A stretch of 60,055 bases of DNA from Chloroflexota bacterium (GCA_003551705.1 PUNJ01000104.1:1-60055), one strand, 5' to 3'. Shown: positions 1 to 8,923, counted from the stretch's first letter. The notes: generated by a model not told the origin, from the sequence alone. A program made the numbers and translations.

Positions 1-1
1 A

Positions 2-772
2 GAACCGTTTGCCGGTGGAGGGATCATCAGCATTACAGCCTTAGCAGAAGACCTTGTAACGCGTGTTGTCATGGCCGAGATCGATGAGAATGTTGCGGCA
101 GTATGGCAAGCCGTGATCGATGGAGATGCGGATTGGCTCGCGAAGAGGATTCTTGACTTTGATCTCACCGAGCAGAAGGTAATAGATGAGCTATCAAGGG
201 AGAGTGTCAGCAACAGAGAGAGAGCCTTCCAAACCATCCTGAGGAATAGAACGTTGCATGGAGGCATCCTGGCGAGTGGGTCAGGTTTCATTAGAAGGGG
301 CGAAAACGGGAAAGGAATTGCGTCTCGTTGGTATCCGGAGACCATTGCACAGAGATTTCTTGATCTTAACGCTATTGCCGGTCGGATGGCATTTCGCAAA
401 GGAGATGGATTGGCCCTCATCAGGGAATACTCGGCATGTGAAAACGCTGTCTTCTTCCTGGACCCTCCTTATACTGCAGGTGGCAAGAAAGCGGGAAGGC
501 GACTCTACACACATTTTGCGATAGATCATGAATACCTGTTCAAGGTGTGTCAATCGGTGAAGGGCGACTTCCTGATGACCTACGACGACGCGGATGAGGT
601 TAAGGCCTTAGCACGCAAGCATGGATTCCAAATGCGCATAATGCCTATGAAGAACACTCATCATGCGACCATGGAGGAACTGGTTATTGGTAGGGAGCTT
701 TCGTGGATGGATCACTATCCCGCAGTCCATGAACCGTCTGTGCATTACAAGGTCGATGATGATGGAGAGTAA
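2..772 (+). CDS. D12-class (Dam-like) adenine-N6 DNA methyltransferase, 5'-truncated by window edge
   Basis: Transfers a methyl group from S-adenosylmethionine to adenine in DNA. The ORF track starts at an internal ATG (71), but the open frame continues to the left edge and encodes EPFAGGG, the FxGxG SAM-binding motif I of D12-class enzymes. The true start is therefore outside the window. Catalytic motif IV, DPPY, lies in the middle of the visible protein, giving the Dam/alpha order (motif I before DPPY). The C-terminus is complete. No restriction endonuclease or phage gene is visible to the right, so it may be an orphan methyltransferase, but its upstream partner cannot be seen. Family call is firm; target sequence unknown. 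Confidence 0.85.
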   Translation, partial: EPFAGGGIISITALAEDLVTRVVMAEIDENVAAVWQAVIDGDADWLAKRILDFDLTEQKVIDELSRESVSNRERAFQTILRNRTLHGGILASGSGFIRRGENGKGIASRWYPETIAQRFLDLNAIAGRMAFRKGDGLALIREYSACENAVFFLDPPYTAGGKKAGRRLYTHFAIDHEYLFKVCQSVKGDFLMTYDDADEVKALARKHGFQMRIMPMKNTHHATMEELVIGRELSWMDHYPAVHEPSVHYKVDDDGE

Positions 773-940
773 ATGCTCTCCCTTCTTTCCTCGACGGCCG
801 ACTATCTGAAGAACCCGCTCGCCCATTTGGAATCATGGCCTCGCGTAATCCTCCTATCCCTTCGGATATGTTTGCCACGTTAGATTGCACTCCGTCGCAG
901 AAACGCTTTGATTCCTGTGGTTCTCGTTCAGAGGCGACAA

Positions 941-972
941 TGCAGCCCAGCCCAAGCCTTTGGGCGGCTGCA
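941..972. repeat. strong imperfect hairpin between methyltransferase and radical SAM gene
   Basis: TGCAGCC (941-947) pairs with GGCTGCA (966-972), and GCCCAA (950-955) pairs with TTGGGC (960-965). The loop is GCCT and there is a 2-nt CA bulge. No T-run follows on either strand, so it is not a classical intrinsic terminator. It may end the methyltransferase transcript or be a protein site. The rest of 773-1042 holds only a possible -10 (TATAAT, 1018-1023) without a recognisable -35. Confidence 0.6.
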
Positions 973-1042
973 CTACTACGTATGGCATTCCATTAGCCCT
1001 GCCAACCCCCCAGCAGTTATAATGGTACCTTCTGGGGGTTTG

Positions 1043-2854
1043 ATGTCTTATCCTGACAGCATTCTGCACAAAGTGACGCGCCCCGCCCGCTATACGGGCG
1101 GCGAGTGGAACGCCATCCACAAAGACTGGGACACCACCGAACTCAGGATTGCTCTGTCCTATCCCGACGTCTACGAGATTGGCATGTCCAACATGGCCAT
1201 ACCTATCCTCTACGACCTGCTCAATCACATGGATGGTGTCCTGGCGGAACGCGTCTTCGCCCCCTGGGTGGACATGGGTGCCGCCTTGAGACATGCCGGC
1301 ATCCCCCTGCTCAGCCTGGAATCAAAGCGGCCCCTCAGTGAATTCGATATCATCGGCTTCTCCCTCGGCTACGAACTCACCTATACAAATGTCCTCAACA
1401 TGCTGGATATGGCAGGCATCCCGGTCCTTTCAGAGGACAGAAATGGCGGCCACCCTCTTGTCATCGCCGGCGGCGGCTGTGCGCTCAACCCGGAACCGAT
1501 GTCGGCTTTCATCGATGCCTTTGTTATCGGCGAAGGCGAACAGGTGACCGTCGATCTCGCGCAGACTTCCCTCCGGTGGAAACGTGAAGGAGGCAGCAGG
1601 CATGACCTGCTGGCAGCCCTGTCCAGGATTCCCGGTGTCTACGTGCCCAGCTTCTACAACGTTGATTACACCCCCGCCGGCCAGGTGGCTGCAGCGCGTC
1701 CCGTTGACCCGGCCGCCGGCCCCACCGTCCGCCGACGCATCATGGCCCAATTGCTCGAACCAGTGACCAGGCCGGTGGTGCCCTTTATCGAGGCCGTCCA
1801 CGACCGGGGCGCGGTCGAAATACAGCGAGGCTGCACCAGGGGTTGCCGCTTCTGCCAGGCCGGCGTCATCTACAGGCCCGCCCGGTACCGCCCGCCCGAA
1901 GAGGTCATGAACGCCGTGGACGGACTGATCAGGAACTGCGGCTATAACGAAATAGCCCTGGTCTCTCTTAGCACCACGGACTATCCCGGCATAGAGAAGC
2001 TGGTGGACAGTCTGGCCAGGCGGTACAGCGACCAGTCTCTCACCCTGTCCCTGCCCAGCCTGCGCATTGACAAGTTCTCGGTGGAACTCATGGACAGCCT
2101 GCACTTCGCCAAGAAACCCGGGCTCACCTTTGCCCCTGAGGCGGGCACCGAACGGCTGAGACAGGCCATCAACAAGGCAGTCCCTGACGAGGAGATCATG
2201 GCGACCGTAGCCAACGCCGTGAGCAAGGGCTGGTCCAATATCAAGCTATACTTCATGGTGGGACTGCCCACAGAGACGCTGGAGGATGTAGAGGGCATTG
2301 TTATACTTGTCAACAAACTGCGCCGCCTGGGGAAAGGCGGGCAGTTGAGGATCAGGATCACGGCGGCCACCTTCATCCCGAAGGCCCATACCCCCTTCCA
2401 GTGGGTCGCCCAAGCCGGTGCCGAGGAACTCAATGCCAAGCAGGATGTGCTCAGGAGGGGCTTGCGCCAGGCCAAGACCAAGCTGTCGTGGCAGAACCCG
2501 GAGACCAGCCTTTTGGAGACGGTACTATCCAGGGGCGATCGCCGCCTGGGCGCGGTCATCCACGAGGCCTGGAAGCAGGGCAGCACTTTCGATGCCTGGG
2601 ATGAAAGATACAGACACGACAACTGGATGCGCGCCTTCGACAAGGCGGGCTTGGACCCGGCCTTCTACGGCGCCCGCGAACGCCCCCTGGAAGAGGTGCT
2701 TCCCTGGTCGCACATTGATACCGGAATGTGCGCCGAGTTTCTCAAACAGGAGTACAAGAACACCTTCAAGGGCCAGATGACGGCGGGATGTTATGAAACG
2801 TGCAGTGCTTGCGGGCTGGAACGGTTCCCTGAAGCTTGCGCCGCCATGGCCTGA
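1043..2854 (+). CDS. B12-binding domain radical SAM protein (TIGR03960-like)
   Basis: The N-terminal half resembles a cobalamin-binding Rossmann domain. It is followed by a radical SAM core with the cluster motif CTRGCRFC (CxxxCxxC), a downstream FAPEAGTERLRQ segment typical of this family, and a cysteine pair (CSACG) at the very C-terminus. The track starts at a TTG (908) in non-conserved sequence. I prefer ATG 1043 (MSYPDSILHKV), which follows a GGGGG ribosome site and begins close to the family's usual N-terminus; ATG 1022 is also in frame. About 603 residues. In many bacteria this family is followed by a DUF2344 protein, which is not present here. The exact reaction is unknown. Confidence 0.85.
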   Translation: MSYPDSILHKVTRPARYTGGEWNAIHKDWDTTELRIALSYPDVYEIGMSNMAIPILYDLLNHMDGVLAERVFAPWVDMGAALRHAGIPLLSLESKRPLSEFDIIGFSLGYELTYTNVLNMLDMAGIPVLSEDRNGGHPLVIAGGGCALNPEPMSAFIDAFVIGEGEQVTVDLAQTSLRWKREGGSRHDLLAALSRIPGVYVPSFYNVDYTPAGQVAAARPVDPAAGPTVRRRIMAQLLEPVTRPVVPFIEAVHDRGAVEIQRGCTRGCRFCQAGVIYRPARYRPPEEVMNAVDGLIRNCGYNEIALVSLSTTDYPGIEKLVDSLARRYSDQSLTLSLPSLRIDKFSVELMDSLHFAKKPGLTFAPEAGTERLRQAINKAVPDEEIMATVANAVSKGWSNIKLYFMVGLPTETLEDVEGIVILVNKLRRLGKGGQLRIRITAATFIPKAHTPFQWVAQAGAEELNAKQDVLRRGLRQAKTKLSWQNPETSLLETVLSRGDRRLGAVIHEAWKQGSTFDAWDERYRHDNWMRAFDKAGLDPAFYGARERPLEEVLPWSHIDTGMCAEFLKQEYKNTFKGQMTAGCYETCSACGLERFPEACAAMA

Positions 2855-2880
2855 CCAGTTGTCAGGAGAAGGAGGAGAGA

Positions 2881-3615
2881 ATGTCTCTGGTAGTCACGAG
2901 TTACGTGCCCGAGGGAATAGTATTGGCCTCGGATAGCCGCCAGTCGATCACCGTCGAAAGGAAGGGCCAGGCCGACAAGGGCTTCAAGGTTGAGACGGTG
3001 AACTCCGATAATGTAATGAAGACCTTTCTGGTGGAGCAGCATGGCATAGGTATATCAACCTTCGGGGTCGATTTGCTGGAGGGTGCGCCCATGTCCAGTC
3101 ACATAGAGAGATTTCTTGAAGAGGAGTGGAGCAATCTGGAGTCTGTGGCGTCCATGCCTGAGAATCTGATTGCCTACCTGCGCAGATCCTTTCCCAATGC
3201 CGACGTGGGTTTTCACGTGTGCGGCTATATGAAGACGGGCAAGGTCAGTGTGCCCCACGTCTATCACTGCCACGTAAGCAAGAACATAGTAGAGAGAAAG
3301 AACGTGAAGCCGGACGGGGCCATCGCTTATGGAGCCCTTTGGTCCGGACAGATCGACATCATCACGTCCATAGTCAACCCGGTCATGGCCAAGGATGCAT
3401 CCGGCGCCGAGAAGGTACTGCGGGCTCCAGCACCCATCCTGTGGAATGCCATGACCATCCAGGATGCCATAGATTTCTCCGTTTACGCCATCAGGACCAC
3501 GATCGATACGATGCGGTTCCAGGCTCGGCCCAAGAACGTGGGCGGCCCAATCGATATCCTGTTGTTGACTGCAAACGGTGCCAGGTGGATTGCCAGGAAG
3601 GAATTGCACGCGTGA
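2881..3615 (+). CDS. proteasome-fold (Ntn hydrolase-like) protein
   Basis: About 244 residues. The start is set by a strong GGAGGAGA ribosome site just before ATG 2881; the track's longer start (2836) overlaps the end of the upstream gene. The N-terminus (MSLVVTSYVPEGIVLASDSRQS) resembles the first strands of proteasome beta/HslV/Anbu-like Ntn hydrolases, where a segment like VLASDSR follows the first strands. Methionine removal would expose Ser2 as a possible nucleophile; this is inference. No HslU, Lon or AAA unfoldase is adjacent, and the gene is 26 nt after the radical SAM gene, so they may be co-transcribed. Substrate and activity are unknown. Confidence 0.6.
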   Translation: MSLVVTSYVPEGIVLASDSRQSITVERKGQADKGFKVETVNSDNVMKTFLVEQHGIGISTFGVDLLEGAPMSSHIERFLEEEWSNLESVASMPENLIAYLRRSFPNADVGFHVCGYMKTGKVSVPHVYHCHVSKNIVERKNVKPDGAIAYGALWSGQIDIITSIVNPVMAKDASGAEKVLRAPAPILWNAMTIQDAIDFSVYAIRTTIDTMRFQARPKNVGGPIDILLLTANGARWIARKELHA

Positions 3616-3806
3616 TTATCGACCTACATCTGTCCGGCTGGACCGGGAACTTGAAAGGTGAGGCCAAAGCTTCCTCCGTGGTATGGGAGGGCGCCTCAGG
3701 CATGTCCCGGCACCCGACCCGATCATGTATTTGCCGGATGTAACCAGGGGCTGTCCGTGCGAGTTTTAGAAAGAAAAGAAAAAAGAGAAGATGTTTTTTT
3801 TGATTC

Positions 3807-3827
3807 AGGCGTCGATGGCGCCTTTTT
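3807..3827 (+). terminator. probable intrinsic terminator after the Ntn hydrolase-like gene
   Basis: AGGCG (3807-3811) and CGCCT (3819-3823) form a 5-bp GC-rich stem with a 7-nt loop, followed directly by TTTT. The stem is short, so efficiency is uncertain, but it lies about 190 nt past the stop and just before a new promoter. Confidence 0.5.
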
Positions 3828-3851
3828 GGACGAGACCTTAGCTCACAGACG

Positions 3852-3860
3852 TGGTATACT
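3852..3860 (+). promoter_or_regulatory. extended -10 promoter for the TRAM/coiled-coil gene
   Basis: TGGTATACT matches the extended -10 form TGnTATAAT with one mismatch. It lies about 50 nt before the ATG at 3913. There is no good -35 at 16-18 nt upstream, as is usual for extended -10 promoters. Confidence 0.5.
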
Positions 3861-3912
3861 ATACCCTGACGAATTAATGAAGCATTAGATCGGACAGTAA
3901 ACTTAGCCAGGT

Positions 3913-5238
3913 ATGAGTCAGACAAGCAAGGTAATCAAAGACATAGCCACCGGGGAAGCATACACGCAGTTAACTTCGTCTATCGAGCAGAACGACTACA
4001 AGTCCATGTTCGAGGCCTATGCTCTAATCGAGGCGGAACTCCAAGAGGGCAAAACCAAGATAGAGGAAGGCATCGAAAACCTCCCCGTCCGGAACATCAG
4101 AGATCACCGCGAGAAATTTCAGAAGGCCTTTGATCAAGCCAGGGTCCGAATGTTGCCTCTCTGGGACCAGATCCGGCGCCAGCTAGAAAAAGGCATGCAA
4201 AGCAATGGCGTGCTGGAGGGCGAAGTCTTCGGAGCCGGCAAGAAGGGTGATTCTTTGGTTAAGGCACCGGATGGGGCTGTCGTAGTCTTGGGTGGTGCAA
4301 AGATCGAGCCGGGTAAGAGAGTGAAATTCACGATCATGCAGGAAGCCGGCAAGGTGAAGTTCGGACGCGTTTTCAATCTGGAAGCGCAGAACTTTTACCT
4401 GATGGTTACCCAGGAGACACGGGACAGGGTCAGGGCAATGCTTGCTTCTATCGAAGAGGCCGTAGACACCTTCCAGGAACGGCTTCAGGAAGACCCATGG
4501 CCGGAACTTGGCAGACTCCTGGAGGACTTGGAGGCTGTCAAGAGTCTCACCGCGGCTCTTCAGACCGAAGAGCGACGGAGAATCTTCAACCAAATTACCC
4601 GGTATCGAAGGGTATTGATCCACCAGGCTGGCACCAGGTTCATGTTCAAGTATATCGCTGAACGTGAAGAGAACGAGATCCAGCAGTTCTACCAGGATGG
4701 CCAAGAGGAACGAAGCAGGGCACTGTCGGCGCTGGGACTTTTCCGTCGTTATACATACGACAGCGTGAAGCAGGAGATTCTTTCCGGCGAAAAACCTGAA
4801 GGGTATACTGAGATCGTCAATCAGTTGAACGAAGAAGTGGACTCCATGGATTCCGCCATGCGCCTGCTGGACTTTGAATCGGCTATGGACGAGGTCCATC
4901 CGCGGGCCAAGGGCTATCTGGAGCGAATGGACAAGTTCTTCGACGCTCTTGCACAGAAGGCGCGCAGGGTAACTGAGACCCTGGCGGAGAAGGGCATTAC
5001 GGACCATCAGGAGATCAGGCTGGCAATAGAAACGGCTTTCACGCCTGAGGCCTTATTGCGTGAGTTGCGGTACACGTTCAGAAGCCCCAGGGATTTCCTC
5101 AGTTCTCGGAAGGCGTTTCTGGAATTGAATCGCATGCTGAAGAACGAAGAAGCTGTGACTGCGGAGTCGACGTTCCGGCCCTACCTGAACTACAAGGTCC
5201 AACAAGCTTTCAATTCCCACAGACAGAGTCCGGGATAG
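3913..5238 (+). CDS. TRAM-like domain and coiled-coil protein of unknown function
   Basis: 441 residues, no signal peptide or membrane segment. Residues about 1-95 are charged and helical. A compact beta-rich segment at about 97-152 (GEVFGAGKKGDSLVKAPDG, then PGKRVKFTI) looks like a TRAM/OB-type nucleic-acid-binding module. The rest is almost entirely charged helix (for example EERRRIFNQITRYRR), predicted coiled coil. I do not recognise a named family. The gene has its own extended -10 promoter and is followed by a 370-bp gap, so it is probably monocistronic. A cytoplasmic RNA- or ribosome-associated role is a guess from the TRAM-like part only. Confidence 0.55.
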   Translation: MSQTSKVIKDIATGEAYTQLTSSIEQNDYKSMFEAYALIEAELQEGKTKIEEGIENLPVRNIRDHREKFQKAFDQARVRMLPLWDQIRRQLEKGMQSNGVLEGEVFGAGKKGDSLVKAPDGAVVVLGGAKIEPGKRVKFTIMQEAGKVKFGRVFNLEAQNFYLMVTQETRDRVRAMLASIEEAVDTFQERLQEDPWPELGRLLEDLEAVKSLTAALQTEERRRIFNQITRYRRVLIHQAGTRFMFKYIAEREENEIQQFYQDGQEERSRALSALGLFRRYTYDSVKQEILSGEKPEGYTEIVNQLNEEVDSMDSAMRLLDFESAMDEVHPRAKGYLERMDKFFDALAQKARRVTETLAEKGITDHQEIRLAIETAFTPEALLRELRYTFRSPRDFLSSRKAFLELNRMLKNEEAVTAESTFRPYLNYKVQQAFNSHRQSPG

Positions 5239-5608
5239 GGCCAGCGGGCTCCGGGTTATCGTCGTTATTGCTTCCTCGGTCTTTCGTAAACACCCTTTGC
5301 GGGGCGTTCCTTGCATGGGGTGCGATATACAGTGGCTTGTTTTAGGTAAGGGACGACCAGCGGGAGCATTTAATTGCTTTTCTTGCTCGACCGTGAGCTC
5401 CAGTGCCGGGCTCTCGCGCAGATGATATTTGGTTACTCAGGTGGGAGCGGGACCCAGGCCCTGAGTCCTCCCGAATACGGCGGCGTGCGGTCGGGTGTTT
5501 AGGATGCTATAATAACCTGTGATCACGGTGTACAAGCCGGCCTGAGCACGCCAGGTCTACATAAATCCCCCTATGAAACTCTTTAGACATCGCACCAGGA
5601 GGTCCAAA
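5239..5608. other. 370-bp gene-free stretch with a promoter near its right end
   Basis: No convincing ORF with a ribosome site was seen on either strand. The right part holds the extended -10 at 5505-5513; the left part shows only weak inverted-repeat potential around 5442-5472. Confidence 0.5.
5505..5513 (+). promoter_or_regulatory. extended -10 promoter for the MoxR-VWA pair
   Basis: TGCTATAAT is a perfect extended -10 (TGn + TATAAT), about 95 nt before the chosen TTG start. The -35 region is GC-rich and unlike consensus. Confidence 0.6.
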
Positions 5609-6481
5609 TTGACAAGCAAGGGTTTTGACCAATTCCAAGGCTCGAATGAGTATGTTTCCGACGAAATGCTGAGGAATGCTGTAAATGTCTGCATAGCTCT
5701 CAAGAGGCCATTATTGGTCAGGGGCGAACCGGGTACGGGCAAGACCATGCTGGCCCATAGCATCGCCAAGGGATTAGACAAGTCCCTTCTTATCTGGAAC
5801 ATCAAGTCCACCACCAAGGCGCAGGAAGGCTGTTACGTTTATGATACCGTACAAAGGTTGAATGACAGCCGCTTTGGCGATAGGGACATCTCGGATATCA
5901 AGCAATATATCAAACTGGGGAAACTTGGGCAGGCGTTCGCCTCACCGGAGCAGGTGGTCCTGCTGATCGACGAGGTTGACAAAGCGGACCTTGAGTTTCC
6001 CAACGACCTGCTCAATGAGCTGGACGAGATGAGCTTCTTCATTCCCGAAACTCACGAGACGATCAAAGCTATACAACGGCCCATAGTCATCATCACCAGC
6101 AACGCTGAGAAGGAACTGCCGGATGCCTTCCTGAGACGGTGTGTCTTTCACTATATTGCTTTTCCGGACCCGAGCCTTATGGAGCAGATTGTCAAGGTGC
6201 ACTTCCCGGAAGTGCAGGATAACCTGTTGCGTGAAGCACTGAAAACCTTCTATCGGCTGAGAGAGTTTGAAGACCTCAAAAAGAAACCCTCCACCTCCGA
6301 GCTATTGGACTGGCTGAGGGCGCTCATAATGGGAGGAATAGCTCACGACAGGGTATTCAAGGAAGTACCTTACCTGGGCAGTCTCCTGAAGAAGGAATCC
6401 GACCACGACCTGTTTCTGGTCCAGCACCTGGGCAGGAGACGGCCCGGACGCCAGGGCGATCTCTACCGGATGCTGTATTAG
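5609..6481 (+). CDS. MoxR-family AAA+ ATPase
   Basis: A cytoplasmic AAA+ ATPase of the MoxR type, which usually remodels or activates a partner complex together with a VWA protein. Walker A is GEPGTGKT, Walker B is LLIDEVDKAD, sensor 1 is IITSNAEKELPDAFLRR. The start is taken as TTG 5609 because AGGAGG (5597-5602) sits 6 nt before it; the track's ATG 5573 has no ribosome site. About 290 residues. The stop is 9 nt before the VWA gene, so the two are co-transcribed and probably act together. No substrate operon (for example a CO dehydrogenase or methanol dehydrogenase) is adjacent, so the client is unknown. Confidence 0.85.
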   Translation: MTSKGFDQFQGSNEYVSDEMLRNAVNVCIALKRPLLVRGEPGTGKTMLAHSIAKGLDKSLLIWNIKSTTKAQEGCYVYDTVQRLNDSRFGDRDISDIKQYIKLGKLGQAFASPEQVVLLIDEVDKADLEFPNDLLNELDEMSFFIPETHETIKAIQRPIVIITSNAEKELPDAFLRRCVFHYIAFPDPSLMEQIVKVHFPEVQDNLLREALKTFYRLREFEDLKKKPSTSELLDWLRALIMGGIAHDRVFKEVPYLGSLLKKESDHDLFLVQHLGRRRPGRQGDLYRMLY

Positions 6482-6490
6482 GATTTTCGC

Positions 6491-7657
6491 ATGTTCACTG
6501 ACTTTTTCTACATTCTGAAGAAAAGGAAAGTGCCTGTTTCCATCACGGAGTGGATGACCTTGATGGAGGCCCTCTCCAAAGGGCTTATTTCCAACTTGGA
6601 CGATTTCTACGTGCTGGCCAGGGCCATCCTGGTCAAGAACGAGGTCTTCTTCGACGACTATGATCTGGCTTTTCAGGAGTTCTTCACCGGCCTGGAAATG
6701 CCGGTTGATCTGGACGACAAGTTCATGAAATGGCTCAGCGATGGCAAGAAGCTTGAAGAGATCATGACGCATCCAGGTGAGTTTGATATGTGGGAACTCG
6801 AAGAGATGATGCGTGAGTTTGAGAAGAGGATGGCCGAGCAGAACGAGCAACACGATGGAGGTGGTTACTGGATAGGCCGAGGCGGGACCAGCCCCTTTGG
6901 CCATTCGGGCACTCATCCTGCCGGAATCAGGATAGGCGGGCAATCCAAGGGGCGGGGAGCTATCCAGATAGCCCATGAGAGACACTTCAAAAACTATCGC
7001 AACGACCTGACCCTTGATGTTCGCCAGATCAAGGTGGCCCTGAAGCCGTTGAGAAAGCTCAACCGCATAGGGCCCGAAGATGAGTTGGACCTGGACGGTA
7101 CCATAGATGCCACAGCCAAGAATGCCGGAGACATAGAGATGCGCTGGATGCGCAGTCGCAGGAACGCCGTTAAGGTCCTGCTATTGATGGACTCGGGTGG
7201 CTCCATGGAACCCTTTGCGGATGTATGCAACCAGCTCTTCTCCGCAGCCCATTCCAGCGCCCATTTCAAGGACTTCAAATACTACTACTTCCATAACTGC
7301 ATTTATGAAAATGTATACGAGGACATGGAAGGCCAGGTCCTGGTGAGCACCGACTCTCTTTTACACAACTTGGACAAGGACTATAAGGTAGTGTTTGTCG
7401 GCGATGCAAGGATGGCCATGTCCGAGTTGACGGCACGTTACGGCGCCATATACTACTACCACCGCAATGAGATTCCCGGTATCGTGTGGTTGAAGAAGCT
7501 GGCGGACCATTTTACGCATTGCATCTGGCTGAACCCCGAGGGAGAGCGCTACTGGAACCATCCTACCGTCCAGATGATCGGCCAGATCTTCCCGATGTAT
7601 GAAATGACTCTGGATGGCCTCAATGACGGAGTCAGAAAACTCATCAAGAAGAAATAG
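6491..7657 (+). CDS. CoxE-like VWA domain protein, MoxR partner
   Basis: 388 residues. The N-terminal part is helical and acidic, a Gly-rich linker lies at about 120-155, and the C-terminal half is a von Willebrand A domain with an intact MIDAS start (LLLMDSGGSM, the DxGxS motif). A second conserved acidic strand is seen at VVFVGDARMAM. There is no signal peptide, so it is cytoplasmic like other CoxE/YehP-type proteins. It follows the MoxR ATPase by 9 nt. The pair is expected to work as ATPase plus metal-dependent adhesion module in maturation of another protein; which one is not evident from the context. Confidence 0.85.
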   Translation: MFTDFFYILKKRKVPVSITEWMTLMEALSKGLISNLDDFYVLARAILVKNEVFFDDYDLAFQEFFTGLEMPVDLDDKFMKWLSDGKKLEEIMTHPGEFDMWELEEMMREFEKRMAEQNEQHDGGGYWIGRGGTSPFGHSGTHPAGIRIGGQSKGRGAIQIAHERHFKNYRNDLTLDVRQIKVALKPLRKLNRIGPEDELDLDGTIDATAKNAGDIEMRWMRSRRNAVKVLLLMDSGGSMEPFADVCNQLFSAAHSSAHFKDFKYYYFHNCIYENVYEDMEGQVLVSTDSLLHNLDKDYKVVFVGDARMAMSELTARYGAIYYYHRNEIPGIVWLKKLADHFTHCIWLNPEGERYWNHPTVQMIGQIFPMYEMTLDGLNDGVRKLIKKK

Positions 7658-7720
7658 GCTCCCGGGGCTTGCAGGATGCCGGGATGATCGGCCTTCTCGC
7701 CGAGGTCGGGCCGGTTCCGA

Positions 7721-8296
7721 TTAGCGAAGCTTATTCATAAGCCAGGCCATATTCCGACCAAGTGTGGCCATGGTCTGCATTCCCTCGTCGTCCTTCTCAA
7801 CGTCGCCCTTCTCCAGGCCGAAGGCGAAGTTCCAGTAGGAAGAGCCGGGTACAATCATCTCATTGATGAGGAAGAAATTGTTGAGGGTCTCGAAAGTGTG
7901 CAGTTGACCGCCACGGCGTACAGCTACTACTCCCGCACCGACCTTGCGGCGGAGCATATTCCCGTTGGCTTTGGCCACGAAAGCCGATCGCTCCATGAGG
8001 GCTTTCATACCGGCGGTCACATCTGCGTAAAAGGTGGGCGAACCCAGGACTATGCCATCGGCCGCAAGCATCTTCTCCACATAAAGGTTCAGATCGTCAC
8101 CTTTCTGGACGCATTTTTGGTCGGCATTGACCCAGCACTGATAGCAGGCACGGCAACCGGCCAGCGTTCCGGATGCGGCTAGCTGGACCAACTCCGTTTC
8201 GATTTCTTCCTTTTCCAGTTCTTCGAAAACATGCCGTATCAGCATTGCAGTATTACTGTCTTTGCGCGGGCTGCCGTTAAAGCCGATGACCTTCAT
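7721..8296 (-). CDS. iron-sulfur flavoprotein (NADPH-dependent FMN reductase fold, Isf-like)
   Basis: About 191 residues with a flavodoxin-like fold. The N-terminal FMN phosphate loop reads GFNGSPRKDSNT, followed by the compact cysteine motif C-x2-C-x2-C-x7-C (CRACYQC, then C), which in Isf proteins binds a 4Fe-4S cluster. GSPTFYADVTAGMKAL is the typical second flavin loop. I chose ATG 8296, which is preceded by GGGGG; the longer track start (8326) has no support. Isf proteins pass electrons between ferredoxin and acceptors in anaerobes. It lies downstream of the aldehyde oxidoreductase-ferredoxin operon in the same direction, separated by about 200 nt, so it may be separately transcribed. 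Confidence 0.8.
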   Translation of the reverse strand: MKVIGFNGSPRKDSNTAMLIRHVFEELEKEEIETELVQLAASGTLAGCRACYQCWVNADQKCVQKGDDLNLYVEKMLAADGIVLGSPTFYADVTAGMKALMERSAFVAKANGNMLRRKVGAGVVAVRRGGQLHTFETLNNFFLINEMIVPGSSYWNFAFGLEKGDVEKDDEGMQTMATLGRNMAWLMNKLR

Positions 8297-8495
8297 TTCG
8301 ATTGGACCCCCTTTTCTCGCGAACATGACACCAAGCCAATACGTGGCCGGGTGGCTTCGAATATACTAACCGTGGCAGAGATATGCGTCAATGGCGGAAA
8401 GAGCACGACCTCTTCATCTGGGCATTGGTTACAGAAAGCGTGCTTCCAGTGACAATGGATTCACACGACGGAAATCTGGATGGGACCGGACGGAG

Positions 8496-8921
8496 CTAGG
8501 CCTTATTCAGTGCTTGAACGGTCAATGCCTTCTGCGGGCAGAGTTCAACACAGGCGGGCTCGCTCAAGCCGTAGCAGACGTCGCAAACAGCCACCGTCTT
8601 GGTGCGGCCGTCCAGCACCATGGCACCGAAGGGACAGGCCTCGATGCACCACCCACAGCCCGCACAGCGCCCCTTATCGAGTTCGATTGTCGCGGTGTCC
8701 GCACTATAGGTCAGGGCCTGCCTTGGGCATGCGTTCACGCAGGACAGGTTCCTGCAAAAGCGGCATAACGTGGCTGTTGTTTGGCCAAGACCCGCCTGGA
8801 CTATCCTGATCCTGGATAATTCCAGGGCGAATTGCCGTTCCTTGGTCAGGGAACAGGCGAACTCACAGAGACGGCATCCGGTGCAGAGTTTTGCGTCACA
8901 AACGATACGGCGTCGCTCCAT
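8496..8921 (-). CDS. multi-cluster 4Fe-4S ferredoxin-like electron carrier, partner of AOR
   Basis: 141 residues with four cysteine groups of HycB/DmsB type: CTGCRLCEFAC, CRFCRNLSCVNACP, CAGCGWCIEACP and CDVCYGLSEPACVELCP. This predicts up to four 4Fe-4S clusters. The start lies 2 nt after the stop of the aldehyde ferredoxin oxidoreductase gene, so translation is coupled and the protein probably takes electrons from that enzyme. No twin-arginine signal or membrane segment is seen, so it is cytoplasmic. It ends the long liv-ior-paaK-AOR operon. Confidence 0.85.
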   Translation of the reverse strand: MERRRIVCDAKLCTGCRLCEFACSLTKERQFALELSRIRIVQAGLGQTTATLCRFCRNLSCVNACPRQALTYSADTATIELDKGRCAGCGWCIEACPFGAMVLDGRTKTVAVCDVCYGLSEPACVELCPQKALTVQALNKA

Positions 8922-8923
8922 GG

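Noticed and set aside
4183-5007. 274-residue ORF on the minus strand
   Set aside because: Antisense to the TRAM/coiled-coil gene; no motif and no promoter.
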